Source of the DNA: Daedaleopsis sinensis | Lineage: Eukaryota > Basidiomycota > Agaricomycetes > Polyporales > Polyporaceae | Length of the DNA: 64,000 nucleotides | Assembly (NCBI GenBank): GCA_033807695.1 | Contig: CM066300.1 | Span: 558,001-622,000 of the forward strand | Reading direction: 5' to 3' | Part shown: positions 1-12,200 of the stretch, one piece after another | Numbering within the stretch: the first letter of the stretch is position 1 | Layout of the letters: each line of letters starts with the position of its first letter | Position numbers and translations under genes: made by a program | Notes under the pieces: generated by a model | Told to the model about the DNA's origin: nothing | Databases searched by the model: none | Seen by the model: only the letters and a program-made list of their open reading frames with translations

Positions 1-186
1 GAACTTGCCGGGCCGGAGGTAGTATGTGGCCGGCGCTCACCGGTCCCGGGTGCAGAATCAACCGGCATGGGCGGCTTCTGCACCGGTTTAAAGTCGCACT
101 GGCGTCTGTGCTCACGGAAGGACTACCACGTCGACAAAAGCGCAGTCGGTTCTCTATTGCCTCGCCAGACAGAAAGAACAAACAGC

Positions 187-1543
187 ATGGCTAAACAGTA
201 CATTGAGCCTCCGCCGGTCGACTCAACCGAGGTCTTCAAAAGTGATATATTCAAGGGCAAGGTTCTCTTCTGTACCGGCGGCGGCTCCGGTATTTGCAAG
301 GGGATGACCGAGGCCGTGGTATGCCTTCTGTTCCTCGCCGCATGTTCGGTGGTCTCTCTCTTACAGCATGACTAGATGCGCCACGGCGCAAATGCTGCCA
401 TCGTCGGCCGCACGTATGTCCTCCGGTTCGGGTCGCATGCGCTAGCACACGCTCACCTTTTTCTTGCCAAGGCTGGATCGCATCCAGGCTTCCGCTAAGG
501 AGCTGGCTTCCATCACCGGGAGGGAGTGTTTGGCCCTCCAGGCGGATGTGCGGAGCCCCCAGCAAGTCCGGGAGGCCGTCGCGAAGACCGTCGCCAAGTA
601 TGGCAGAATCGACTTCGTCATCTGCGGTAAATGTCTCGTGATCACCGCCGGGGTGCTCAGACTGATTTCTCCGTCTCTGCGTGCACACAGGGGCGGCTGG
701 GAACTTCCTCGCGCCGATCTCCAAGCTGTCCGAGAACGGCTTCAGGGCTGTCATTGAGATTGACACGGTACGTGGCTCCCCGCCACCCACCGCACGACAC
801 CGACGATGTTCTGACCTCTGCCGTGAGAACAGCTCGGTACGTACAACACCATCAAGGCCACGCTTCCCCACTTGCGCGCCTCCAAAGGGTCGTACATTCA
901 CGTCAGTGCGACTTTGCACTACCGCGGTACGCACCTCCCTGCCTACCTAGCCCGCCGCGTGTCCAGACCCCTGAGCCTCCCTCCCCCCTTCTCTTCTTCT
1001 CTCTAGCCACACCCTACCAGGTGCACGTCTCCGCAGCTAAAGCCGCCGTCGACGCGAGTGAGTGAGAACACTGCTGAACCGAGGTGAGGTTATTCACGTA
1101 TGATCACAGCGTCTGCCGTCCTGGCTATCGAAGAAGGGCCCCATGTGAGTCTCTTGCACCATTAGCGCATCTAATCCCATCGCCCGGCCGCATTTCATCG
1201 TCGCTGACCGCGTTTGCGTTTGCGTCTGCATCCGCGTCTGCAGGGCATTCGCTCGAACGTGCTCGCACCCGGGCCCATCGCGAACACGGAGGGCATGTCC
1301 CGCCTGACCACCAAGAACGAGTACGGCAATTTCGTCACCGCGGCGCCGACCGGGCGCGACGGCGACATCAAAGACATCGCGAACGTGACCGTGTTCCTCT
1401 TCAGCCCCGCCGCGCGCTTCATCTCCGGGCAGGTCATCGCCGTCGACGGCGGGTTCGAGCACATCCGCCCGATCCAGCTCCCGTACCCGCAGGCGGTCGT
1501 CGACCCGGACTCGGTCGCCCACCTGATCAAGCCGCGCCTCTGA
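187..1543 (+). CDS. 2,4-dienoyl-CoA reductase-like short-chain dehydrogenase (SPS19/DECR2 type)
   Basis: This eight-exon gene encodes a Rossmann-fold SDR of about 293 residues. Exons read 187-318, 376-413, 472-626, 691-767, 833-926, 1007-1057, 1110-1144 and 1244-1543; all junctions are GT-AG and the total stays in frame. Visible motifs are the nucleotide-binding TGGGSGI near residue 35, the strand-4 segment ending ICGAAGN, the substrate/catalytic lysine in SAAKAAVDA, and APGPIANTEGM near residue 220. That last motif is typical of peroxisomal 2,4-dienoyl-CoA reductases (yeast Sps19, human DECR2), which use NADPH to reduce dienoyl-CoA intermediates of unsaturated fatty-acid beta-oxidation. The protein ends in PRL rather than a canonical SKL-like peroxisomal signal, so import is uncertain. 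I chose the ATG at 187 because the typical N-terminal stretch before the first beta strand follows it. The family call is firm; exact substrate use is inferred. Confidence 0.87.
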
Positions 1544-4500
1544 GCGCTGAGCGTGCAGCGTGCAGCGGAGACGGCGGCCGATCTCGTCAACGGTCAGGCG
1601 CAGATGTGCGGATACGAGGATATCCCGCAGGCCGCTCGTGGACGCTAGGCTAAGGCTCCGCTGGGAACCGCGCTCGAGCGTCCGTGTCGGTCGTCCCACG
1701 GAGTGTGGACGGATATGGATGTACGATAGCATGTATCTATTCGAGCACAGGATGTGCGTCCGACGGGCTTGGAAATCGGACACACGCCCCGGTGTGTCCA
1801 GTACCAGTGCGAATCGCGGCCTTTGTCCCGCGCAACATGGCGAAACAGGAAAGTGAGTATGATCGACGGGCGCCTATTCCTGTGGCTTTTGCTGCCTCGT
1901 GAGGAGGACTGCAGAGCAGGAGTTGGCGGCTGCTGACGGCCGGGAGGAGCATGGACATCAGGAAGGACAGATGCGTCTTGAGTGCCTGGAATCCGGAACG
2001 ATGCCTGGGACCTATACGGTACGAGCCGAGGCACGAACGCTGCTAGGCGTTGATGACGAACACCCCCCATCAACGGCACACATGAACTTCCTTCACCAGT
2101 GGTAGCAGTAGTAGTACAGAATGGGGAGGGTGACGTCGCAGCCGTTTTATATCACCTGATCATCCGACACACATCTTCGAGAGTCGAGACAAGCCGTAGA
2201 CACGGTGGGGGGTAGGGCACCCACGTCGAACCCCCAGCGACGGTCGTTTCTACGCACGTCTTACACACCAGCTGACGGGCCGAGTAGCCTCCGAGGGCAT
2301 GAGGCATTTGTGCGCGAGAGAGTGGAGAGGGCCAGAGAGGAGAGAAGCGTCGGGGTACCTCGCGGCAAGCGATACAAAGCAGCGGGCGAACTCGCATATG
2401 GAGCCGGATAGCCTTTCCGCTCAGGACCTGAGAAGGCGCAGACGCACCAGGCTGATGCATGCCAGGGTGAGGATCATGCGGTTGAGGGGAGCTAGTCGTC
2501 GGATCGTCCCCGCGCGGTTCCCAGCGGCGCGTGCGGTCGACGCGGGGGTAGTGTCGGCGCGCACACGGGCCCTGAGCGCAGGGAAGACTGCCAGAGGGAG
2601 GAGAGCAGCGCACATCATCTGACTGCCCAACGTGAGAGGGGTGCAGGCAGCGAGCAGGCGGTGGGTGCACGGGCGCGGGCGAGAAGGACGCGGGGATGAC
2701 ATCTTCGAGGGTTCGTGGACAGATGGGTCCGATAAAGTGCGTCGCTGCGACGAGACGGATGTGCGCCGGGGCCCGGAGTGCACACCGCGGTGCTCTCAGA
2801 ATGCTCGAGATCGTGCGTCGTGAGGCTTCCTGCGGGGGCACTAGCGGACCCCATGGAGGAACAGCTGTGCGCGATCATCAGAATCGCCTGACGTCTTCCA
2901 GGGTCGCCGAGTGGATGGGGTGCAGGCGGGCCGGAGGTTAATGCCGCACTCGTGGACGATGGATGACAGCGTCATGTCGGTGGGCTTCGTGCGATGGTCG
3001 GCTAGGAGCATATGGGTGTGAGTGCTCGGAACTCGGGTGCGGAGAGTTTAATGTTCGGCAGGAGCGACGTAGACGGATTGGTACAGCGTCGTGGGCCTTG
3101 CTACCTGAGATTGGCATCCGGTCACGGGCAAATAATTTTCCGCGGAGGACGCTTGTGAGGTGGCCGTGAAGTTTGCAGTGGCGTGTACCATGTCGATATG
3201 GGCATCCTGAACGGAGCTATAACAGCATTGCGGAGATATCGAGTGTCTTCTGTGCGGCCCTATCAAGGATTAGCCCGGCATTCGGAGTGTATTTTCGGCA
3301 TAAAGGTACCTTCAAAAAGTTGCATCAGATAGTGCACAGTCCGTCTTCATCTATGCCAAGTCTAGTGGGGTGTCGTAAGTCCTGGATAGAAGCGGCGTTT
3401 CACAGAGAGGTATCTCGGCCGCCGCGTTCGGAGCTGGGGGAGCAGTATCTTGTCATGCATGGCGTCTCCAGGCGCAGAGAAGATTGTACATCTCGACACC
3501 GCGAGGAACGCTACGGCATAGGGGGCTTCAACGAAGAGACCATAGTGGTGGAGGAGGAAACTCGGTGAAATAGGCGTTACTTACCTTTGCTTATGCAAGT
3601 GAATATTCAAAACCTTGTGCGTAAGAGCACCTTATATAGAAGCAAGCATACGTAGCACGAATTGAGAGACCTAATACGCAAGATATGGTGAGTACAATGC
3701 TGAGAACAACCGCCAACGGTGGTCGAGGCTCACCGACAAAATGCCGACCAGGGATTATCGCTCTGCACAGCGAACACAGAAGCAGCCAAACTATTCCCCG
3801 ACGGTCGGAGCATCTTGGAATGTGGAGATCTGGTCGTCGTCTTGTCCTTCTTGAAATACAGGAAGAAATGGCGAGAGCTGGAGGTAGTACATGGTGGATG
3901 CGAAGCTCCCAGCGGGATTCGAACTTGGACTGTGTGGGTGGCCCGGATACATCCGAGCGTCAACGTGCATCGCCACACTCGCCCCGAATCCTCCGAGACA
4001 ACTTTAACTTGAACAGTCAGCTTCTTCCCATTTCCCTTGCGACTGTATTGTCGACGTCGATAACCATCGACTCCCAGCTGGGCTGAATGTGCTTTCTAGA
4101 TTTATTGAATACGGTGCTCTGATCTCTCGCAGGAAGCTACAACAGTTGCTCCTCCAGCCCGGAGAAACTGCAGACATTCCATCTGCCACACACACTCCGG
4201 ATCGGAACCGGGTCGTTTCGACTTTGGAGAACTCGCATTTGGAAACGGTAATGTCTGTAACTCTTGCTGGACTACTACACTTGATGACTGCTCCTGCTGT
4301 GGCTGAGGTGAGTGGTGTCGAACGATGGATGCAGAGGACCAGCGCCCTACTATCTCACGGTGGAAAACTCGAAGATCCCTGCAGATTGATTTGGCACAAG
4401 TTGTGCTCTGGATAGTGTTTACTGAGTTCTCATTTGACTTTGTACAACGGATGAAGCAAGGGTGAAGCTACAGCTTGGCTCGTCGCCATAACGATCCACA

Positions 4501-4920
4501 ACGACCAGTACTGCCATCGTATGTTGTAAGCCTGTATGGTTTGCCAATTCAAACATACATACAGCGGACATGGACTATCTGAACAGCTGCAGGGTCAAGA
4601 ATGGCTGATTCAGTTCCGACAATAGTCACAAATCGTGAGCTGTATACCCTGAGGCGATTTGATTTGACTGACATTATAGTTGATCATGGGGTCAATGTCG
4701 ATGTCGCTTCTCTTCCTCCAGCGTTTCAAATTTTCGTTGTACATACGCCATTCATCATCATGAGGTAAGCGCTTCCCCATGCACTCGGATCGCGCACTCC
4801 ATCAGACCCCATCGCGTCTCGTGTATGATACCGGCGAGGCGGCAGTAACTAAAGACGTAGAGTATAAAGTCACCTCCGGGACTTCCTCGGCGACGCTTCG
4901 CCCCCATTGCTGCTACCAGC
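1544..4920. other. Gene-poor interval without a convincing coding gene
   Basis: About 3.4 kb lies between the SDR and the GH31 gene. Several open frames of 100-230 codons occur, the longest on the minus strand at 2152-2841. They lack an ATG at a sensible place, a recognisable domain or a consistent intron pattern. A minus-strand open stretch near 3380-3570 looks slightly protein-like but is unidentified. The only structured element I could name is the tRNA-like segment at 3900-4000, listed separately. The last few hundred bases before 4921 should contain the GH31 promoter. Confidence 0.5.
3900..4000 (-). repeat. tRNA-like segment, possible decayed SINE head
   Basis: On the minus strand the segment contains AGTTCGAATCC (near 3915-3925), which matches the RNA polymerase III B box. 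About 60 nt upstream lies GGGCGAGTGTGG (near 3978-3989), resembling an A box. The flanking bases do not form a proper T stem or acceptor stem, so this is not a functional tRNA. A tRNA-derived SINE remnant is the simplest reading, but no tail or target-site duplication was identified. Confidence 0.3.
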
Positions 4921-7900
4921 ATGTTGACAGCTGTGTTTGCCGCGATCCTCGCAGGGGCCGCTCTAGTTCGGCGGGAGCCTTCGGTGACTGTTCCAGCCAG
5001 GCTCAAGAGAGGTGTAGAAGAAAACGCCCCTTCTCGGAATGTGTCGTCATGTCCAGGTCTGTGTCATTTCCGTTCGAATACCTGTGGCCTGAACAGCCAA
5101 TTGGAGAATCTTTGTTGACATCGATCTGCAGGATACATCTTATCCTCGCTCTCGGAGACCAACAACGGTTTGACAGCGCAGCTGTCCTTAGCTGGACAAG
5201 CCTGTAATGCGTTCGGTCACGACATCGCCAACCTAACCTTACAAGTCACATATGAGACGAAAGAGAGGTGCCGACACCCCCGAATCATCGTGATCACTCG
5301 CACTAATCGCAACACTCTTACCCAGGCTTCATGTGAACATCTTCGATACGGCAAAAACACAATTCACCATTCCTCCTGAGGTGATCCCACTCGCCGGCGC
5401 CGGGGAGCACGATCGTGCCGCCGAGGACTCCGACCTCCAGTTCCATTACGAGTCGCAACCCTTTGCATTTTGGATTACGCGTCGTACGGAGCCGGACGCA
5501 CAACCGCTCTTCGATACTCGGCTCAAGTCTCTGCCTTCTACCCCCATTCCTCCTGTCATCGCAAGCGACAACAGCACCGCTCTCGACGGTTTCCCGCTCG
5601 TCTTCGAGGATCAGTACTTGCAGCTCACATCCGCTCTCCCGCTCGGGGCTAATATCTATGGGCTCGGAGAGGTACTCGCGAGCAGTGGCTTCCGGCGAGA
5701 CATAGGCACGAACGGCGGGGTTGGAACGGTGCAAGCGATGTGGGCACGAGACATCCCGGACCCAGTAGACGAGAATGTGTACGTGCTTCAGCTCGTCGCA
5801 GCAAACTCTCGACTCACGTGTGCGCTTCGCTTAGCTATGGTTCACACCCCATCTACCTGGAGCACCGCTACGACGCGGCGGCGAGACGCTCTCAGTCTCA
5901 CGGCGTCTTTCACTTTAGGTATGCACACTTGCGTTGTGGACACGTCGGATATGCCAGCTGACCGCCCTTCGTCTTCTCGTAGCGCCGCAGCTTCTGATAC
6001 GCTGCTCCTGACCCCTCCGTCTTCGCCCGTTTCACTCGTCCAGTACCGAGCCGTCGGCGGGACCTTGGACTTCTATTTTCTGTCCGGACCCAGCCCACAG
6101 AAGGTTGTCGAACAGTACGGCGAGCTCGTAGGCTTCCCAACGTGGCAGCCCGCATGGGGCTTCGGCTTCCACCTGTGCCGGTGGGGGTACCGGGACGTGA
6201 ACGAGACAAGGGAGCAAGTGGCGAAGATGCGCGAGGCAGACATCCCGCTGGAGGTCATGTGGAACGACATCGACCTGTACCACGCGCTACGCGACTTCAC
6301 GACGGACCCTGTCAGCTTCCCTGCCGACGAGATGCGCGAGTTCATTGGCGAGCTGGTGAGATTTCCCCGCCCGTGCTCGTCGTCCCCGGACGGTTCTCGC
6401 GCTAAGCCTTTTCCAGACCGCCAGCAAGCAGCACTACATTCCCATCCTTGACGCTGGCATCGCGATCCTTGTGAACAGTTCTGACGAGGTACGTAAAATT
6501 GTACATCTCCGACGACATCTCCCGGTAATGGTGTACTTTTGTAGTATCCCCCGTATGAGAGAGGCGCAGAGCTGTAAGCTACCCTTCAGCCCGCCACATG
6601 AATTCCCCCGCTGACGGTGTCAATCAGCGACGTTTTCATCAAGAATCCCAATGGAACCGATTATCTTGGTCAAGTGTGGCCAGGGTATACGGTGCGCCAT
6701 TTGTGATCCTTCCGTATGTTTTGGGGTCTAATGTCCGATCAGGTATTCCCGGACTGGTTTGCGGAAAACACGCAGGCTTATTGGACAGAGGCCCTAGGCA
6801 ACTGGTCGGATCTCGGCCTCAACTACTCTGGAATTTGGCTCGACATGAACGAGCCCTCGTCGTTTTGCGTTGGCTCATGGTGAGTGGTCAAAGCCTCTAC
6901 ACAGGTTTAGAGCCATTTTAACATCAATATTCTGTGGCGCTAGCGGTACGGGTGCTAATTTGACTGCGGCGACCATTCCGGACCAGTTCTTCCCGGGCAC
7001 ACCAGGCAACCTTGTTACTGACTATCCAGAAGGGCGAGTTTCTTCCCTCCAACGCAGGCTCCGTGCTAACATTATGCCCTCCATACAGCTACAACTCCAC
7101 GATCTGGGGTCCTAGCGGTAACATAACAATTAACGGCACGCTCACGTTTGGGAACGCTAGTGCAGAGAATGTCGATATTCACACAAAGCGCGAATTTGAT
7201 GAGACAGCGGAGCCTGACGTGGACCTCAACAATCCTCCGTATGCTATCCACAACGGTTTGTGCTTTATCTATATCGAAGCTTCACACTCACCGACTGCTC
7301 ACTGAAGGTGATGGGATGCTGTCCGCGCACACGGTGTCGACTAACGCTACCCACGCGAACGGGCTGGTGGAGCTCGACGTGCACAACATGTGGGGCGTCA
7401 TGGAAGAGAAGGCGACGCACCTTGCGCTACTCGACGTCCATCCCGGAAAGCGTCCGTTCATCATCAGCCGCTCTACCTTCCCCAGCTCCGGCCGGTGGAC
7501 GGGTCACTGGCTCGGGGACAACATCAGCAAATGGCGGTACATGTACCTCAGCATCCAGGGCATGCTCCAGTTCCAGCTTTTCCAAATCCCGTTCGTCGGC
7601 GCGGACACGTGCGGGTTCCAGGGCAACACGGACGAGGAGCTGTGCAACCGCTGGATGCAGCTGTCCGCGTTCATGCCGTTCTTCAGGAACCACAACGTCA
7701 GGAGTGCGCTCTCGCAGGAGCCTTACCGCTGGGACAGCGTCGCCGAGGCCTCCCGCACGGCGATTGGCATCCGCTATAGTCTGTTGCCGTACTGGGTGAG
7801 TGTTCATGACATCCTGGCGTTACTACGCTCAATGTCTCCTTCAGTATACCTTGTTCGCGAATGCGTCCATGTACGGCACCCCGCCTATCCGCGCGCTCTT

Positions 7901-8583
7901 CTTCGAGTTCCCAGACGATCCCGAGCTCTTCGAGGTTGACCGCCAGTTCCTCATCGGACATGACATCCTCGTTACCCCGGTACTGACCCCCAACGTCTCC
8001 ACCGTCGACGGCAAGTCCGCGCTAGAAGTCCATCATGCATTCTGTGCTCATGCTCCCTTCAGGCATATTCCCCGGTCAAGGCCGCGTCGCATGGCGCGAC
8101 TGGCATAGCCATGAGGTTGTGGATGCAGCGGCCGCTGCGAACACCACCCTCCACGCGCCCCTGGGCCATATCAACGTGCACATCCGCGAGGGCGCCGCGA
8201 TCCTCCTGCATGAGAAGCCCGCGTACACGATTGCAGACACGCGCGACGGCCCATACTCGCTCCTCGTCTTCCAGGCGGACGACGGGCACGCGTTTGGGAC
8301 AGCTTACATCGACGACGGGGAGACAGTTCCGCCTACGCCGAACACGACGTTGACAATTACCGCGAAGAGGGGCGCGGTGGCCATTCATGCGAGTGGAGAC
8401 TTCGAGATCGCGCAGAAGCTGAGCTCGCTCACTGTGCTGAACGCTGCGTCTGCCACACCGCGTAGGGTCACGATCAACGGAGTTCCGTCCGCGCACTGGA
8501 CCTTCGAGGATGGGCTCGGCAGGCTGAACGTCAGTGCCGTGGGGATTGCGCTAAACAAGGCTTCAATTATAGCTTGGGAGTAA
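4921..8583 (+). CDS. Secreted glycoside hydrolase family 31 alpha-glucosidase
   Basis: A gene of more than ten exons encodes a GH31 alpha-glucosidase that releases glucose from the non-reducing ends of starch- and maltose-type oligosaccharides. The start at 4921 gives a hydrophobic signal peptide (MLTAVFAAILAGAALV). The chain then has the N-terminal beta-sandwich (GANIYGLGEVLASS), the barrel segment WGFGFHLCRWGY, the nucleophile motif GIWLDMNEPSSF (near 6835-6870), and the acid/base region HWLGDN (near 7505-7525). The NHNVRS and C-terminal sandwich regions follow to a stop at 8583. Many N-x-S/T sites fit secretion and N-glycosylation. First exons read 4921-5056, 5132-5267 and then from 5326. 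Both catalytic aspartates are present and no lesion was seen. Exact specificity (maltase versus broader activity) cannot be read from sequence. Confidence 0.93.
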
Positions 8584-9226
8584 GATGTGCCATGGGCCGT
8601 CTCCGAAATTATCTCAGTTCAGAGTCACGGAGTTTGAGATATGAGAGAGAGGAAGAGAGAGAGAGGTGTACTACAGTATCTAGGCCCACCCTTTTAATTT
8701 TGGCACGGTCACGAAGGATGAGCTCTATTGTCCGAGTCCCCTGATCTATCAAAGCGAATTGTGAAGTCGACAACTCTGATGCTGGCCATTTGCCCACCCT
8801 GTCATTATCGATATCGTTTAGAATCTCCTCTTCCCTCAGGTTGAGGGAGTGATCAAATTGGACATCTCAACCTCGAATTCATGTCTCAAAGCGACCCACA
8901 TTCTTGATCGAACATTCTGCCAATACACATACTACAGCTTTTCGTTCGGGAAGATACGCAGCGTGAAACATCCCTGATCAATCAAAGCGCCAACAAACCA
9001 AACCCGAGACTGCACTTTAAAATTGAGAAAATGAACTAGACTGTGCTCATCACAAGCAAGGCCTAGGCACAGGAGAGGCGAACTTTACTTCTGACTATTA
9101 TTACACCATGAGAGCGTTTTCCTAAGTCCTGTGGTAGTGGAGGGATGATTAGGTCGAATCTGTATGACCCTCCTCTCCCGTCTATTACATCGTCTACCTA
9201 GGGGAGACAACGATCATGACAGCCTC
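8584..9226. other. Convergent intergenic region, 3' ends of GH31 and ArAE genes
   Basis: This 640-bp stretch separates two convergent genes. It contains a short GA-rich run near 8645-8668 and otherwise AT-richer non-coding sequence. I see no gene, tRNA or repeat in it. Confidence 0.5.
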
Positions 9227-12200
9227 TTACGCATCCTTCGACGGGCGATCAAGGGGGGACGCAGGAGTACTGGGCCTAGTCTTTGGTTCAGGGACGCCGA
9301 TCCCGTGAATATGGTACTGCTCCCCAACGAGCTCCTTCGTCGCGACCATGAGCTTGTCCAGCCGGAGCACGATCCCAAACGCAGTTGTGACCCCAACGGA
9401 GAAGCACCTATAACGCGAAGCCGACAACCGACAACGGAGAAGTCAGCAAGCAGGCATACTGAGACGATGCTCGGAACGCGTACAGATACTGCTCGTTCTC
9501 GAGCGTGTCGATCGTCATCGTCCGAGGGAGACCGTAGTCGTCGTCCGCCTCCTGGCGGATGACGTTGAGCCCGTGGGTGTGTACCATGAACCGGTCGAGC
9601 AGCGGACAGGGCGTGATCTGAGGAAGTGGGTTGCCCGTGCGCAACGCGGTAGAGACCATGCCTAGGGCGCAGGTCCATGCATGAGCGCAATTGTAGCGAG
9701 CGGCAAACACGACGACGTACTGATCACTGCAAGAACGTCCCCTTGGAAGTCCGCGTCGAGGAACCGCGTTCGGAGAAGGAACGCTCTGGACCACGCCGGC
9801 TCGAGGTGTTCCACTACCGACATGAGGTGCGATAGGAGGTAGGCGATCTCCCTGTTTTCAAGGTCAACTGGGCGCGGCGGATGATGCATTAACACATCTC
9901 GGCACTCACACTTGCAGGTCAAGGATCTTCTGATACCGCTGAGACGGCCACCTCCCTCGAAGTGAAAACTATTGAAGAGTCCGAATAGTCAATGATGAAT
10001 ATAACGAGCATTATAAGCGAATTATGAGCTCACCTCATAGACGATGTTTGCCTTCAACAACGACGAGCGTTTCAGCTTGAGCCGGATCGCGACGAGGCTC
10101 TGGACGATCTCCCCTCTGGTGTACTCCTGGTGTTCCCGCGTATTCGCAAATGAAACGATCGAGCAGTACACTGCACCCAGCTCCGACACCGTCGTGGACA
10201 TCATTGTGCGTTGGTATCGCCGCAGAGTAGTCGACGGCGGGAGGACAGAGAATATGCTGGAGGGTGCACGTGAGTGATCATCATCCGAGTCATGAGAAAT
10301 GTTCGTGGACTTACAACGCGGCTACGACCCCGCACACGACCAAGACGAACCGTCTCTGTAGGCTCGATCAGCATTGTCGCTATTGCTGGCGTCACGAACG
10401 CACATACCCAGGCAAGTTCCCATCCGATATACCTGAACGGCAGCGTCGTGTGCGTGTCCTGCCACGAGAACCCGATCACCTAGACAACAATGATCGTCTA
10501 TCCCAGCCCAGCACCAATAGCGACGAAGCGGGACGCACCAAAGCCACAGTCACGAAGAAAATAATGTTCGTCATGGGAGGCACGGGCCAATACAGGCGCC
10601 AGAAGAACAGGAACGGAGCGGAGACGGCGACAACCGCGGCGAGCCCGTACGGATTGCCATTGCCCACGCCCGTCGAGATGTACCACAACGCGGTTCCGAG
10701 GAGCCCGCCCATGAGCGTGCTGACGATACGGGCGACAAGGCCGAATGTTGTGTCCCCGCGGAATCGCGCGAGCGTCAGCTGGCCCATGAAGCTACATAAG
10801 TTGAGCAGCCCGTCAGTGCGTACACACAGGACTAGAGTCACAAGCGATGTGGACGTACATTCCCCACGTAAATCGTTGTGCTGAGATGGAGACGCTCTTA
10901 GCCATGCACCCGATTGCAATTGATGTAGACAGACGTACCGTACGCGAACGCCGCGGTGCTCTTCAAGAAGCTCGGGATCGACAGGATCACCGTCAGCAGC
11001 CCCGCCTTGAGCGCAAAGAGCGCGTTCCCACGACCGAGCGCAGATACCATGTCGTGGATCCAGTGCATCGCGTGCTGGAACGCGTTCGATGGCGGGAGCG
11101 CGTCTGGGTCGCGCCTGCTCGTCATTCCCAGGTCTTCGTTCCATTCTGCCTCGATGCCCTGGATGATATCTGGGATTGAGTTTCGAGGAAAAGATGTACA
11201 TAATGTCAGACAATCGGATTGTGCGACGCGAGAAGGGACGCACCGGGATCTTCGTCGTCGCCTCGCTCCATGTCGACCGTGGCTGTCCACGGGCTCCAGT
11301 CCATCAGCTTGCGGATAGGCGTGTTCGGCCACCATAGCCTCGGCTTGTGGCACTCCTTCTCGAGCGTGATAATGAAGTCGATCTGCATAGATATTCGAAC
11401 GCTTATCAATGGGAAGACAAATTCATGGCACAAATTCATGGCACTTACGACTTCGGTGAGGATGCTGGAGAACCGCATCAGGTGGTACTGATACATGTAG
11501 CAATGGAACAAGTAGCGATGGGGCGGAGGGTCGTGCAGCCCAGCGCCAGCGCGCACATGCTTCGGATCGAAAGCACTCCGGTAAGGGTCGAGTACCATAT
11601 GCCTAACAGTGGGTAAGAAACATGCTCGTAGTACAACATCATTCAGCACGACGCACCTCTTCTCTTTCTTGAATACCCGCAGGGCCTCCTTCACGCCAAC
11701 ACTGAGCTCCTCCAGCTTCTCCAAGCGTTCGGCCCGCATCCGCTGCACCTTCGCGCGGCCCCCGAAGCTGCCCCTCCGCGCCCCAGCAAGCCAGTCCTGC
11801 ACGCCGCGCAGGACGTCCTGCGTGCTCTGCAGGAGCTCGTCGCAGGACTCGTGCAGCAGCGCGACGAACTGCGCCGTGTAGTCCTCCGTGTGGCGGTCCG
11901 TAAGCCTGTTCGCCTCGATGGAAAGATACCGCTGCGACTCGAACACGCCCACCGCGCTCTCCGCGTGCGGCGAGCCGGGCGCGTAGGGCGCGGAGAGCCC
12001 GTGTGCGAGGTTGAGGAGCGAGAAGTGCAGGTGGTGGTGGTGGTGCTCCTCGTTGTGGTGCGTGAGCCGGCGATGGAGGTAGCGCGACAGTGTGTTGGGC
12101 GCCCGCGGCAGCTGGATAGCGTGGTTCTGCAAGTTGCGGCGTCGGCGGGCACGTTGCGCAGGATCTTCGGCAAGTCCATTCGGGGGCGACGCAGTGGCCA

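Noticed and set aside
2152..2841. Minus-strand open frame of 229 codons
   Set aside because: It begins with a GTG and has no ATG until late, no domain and a Pro/Arg/His-rich composition expected from GC-rich non-coding sequence.
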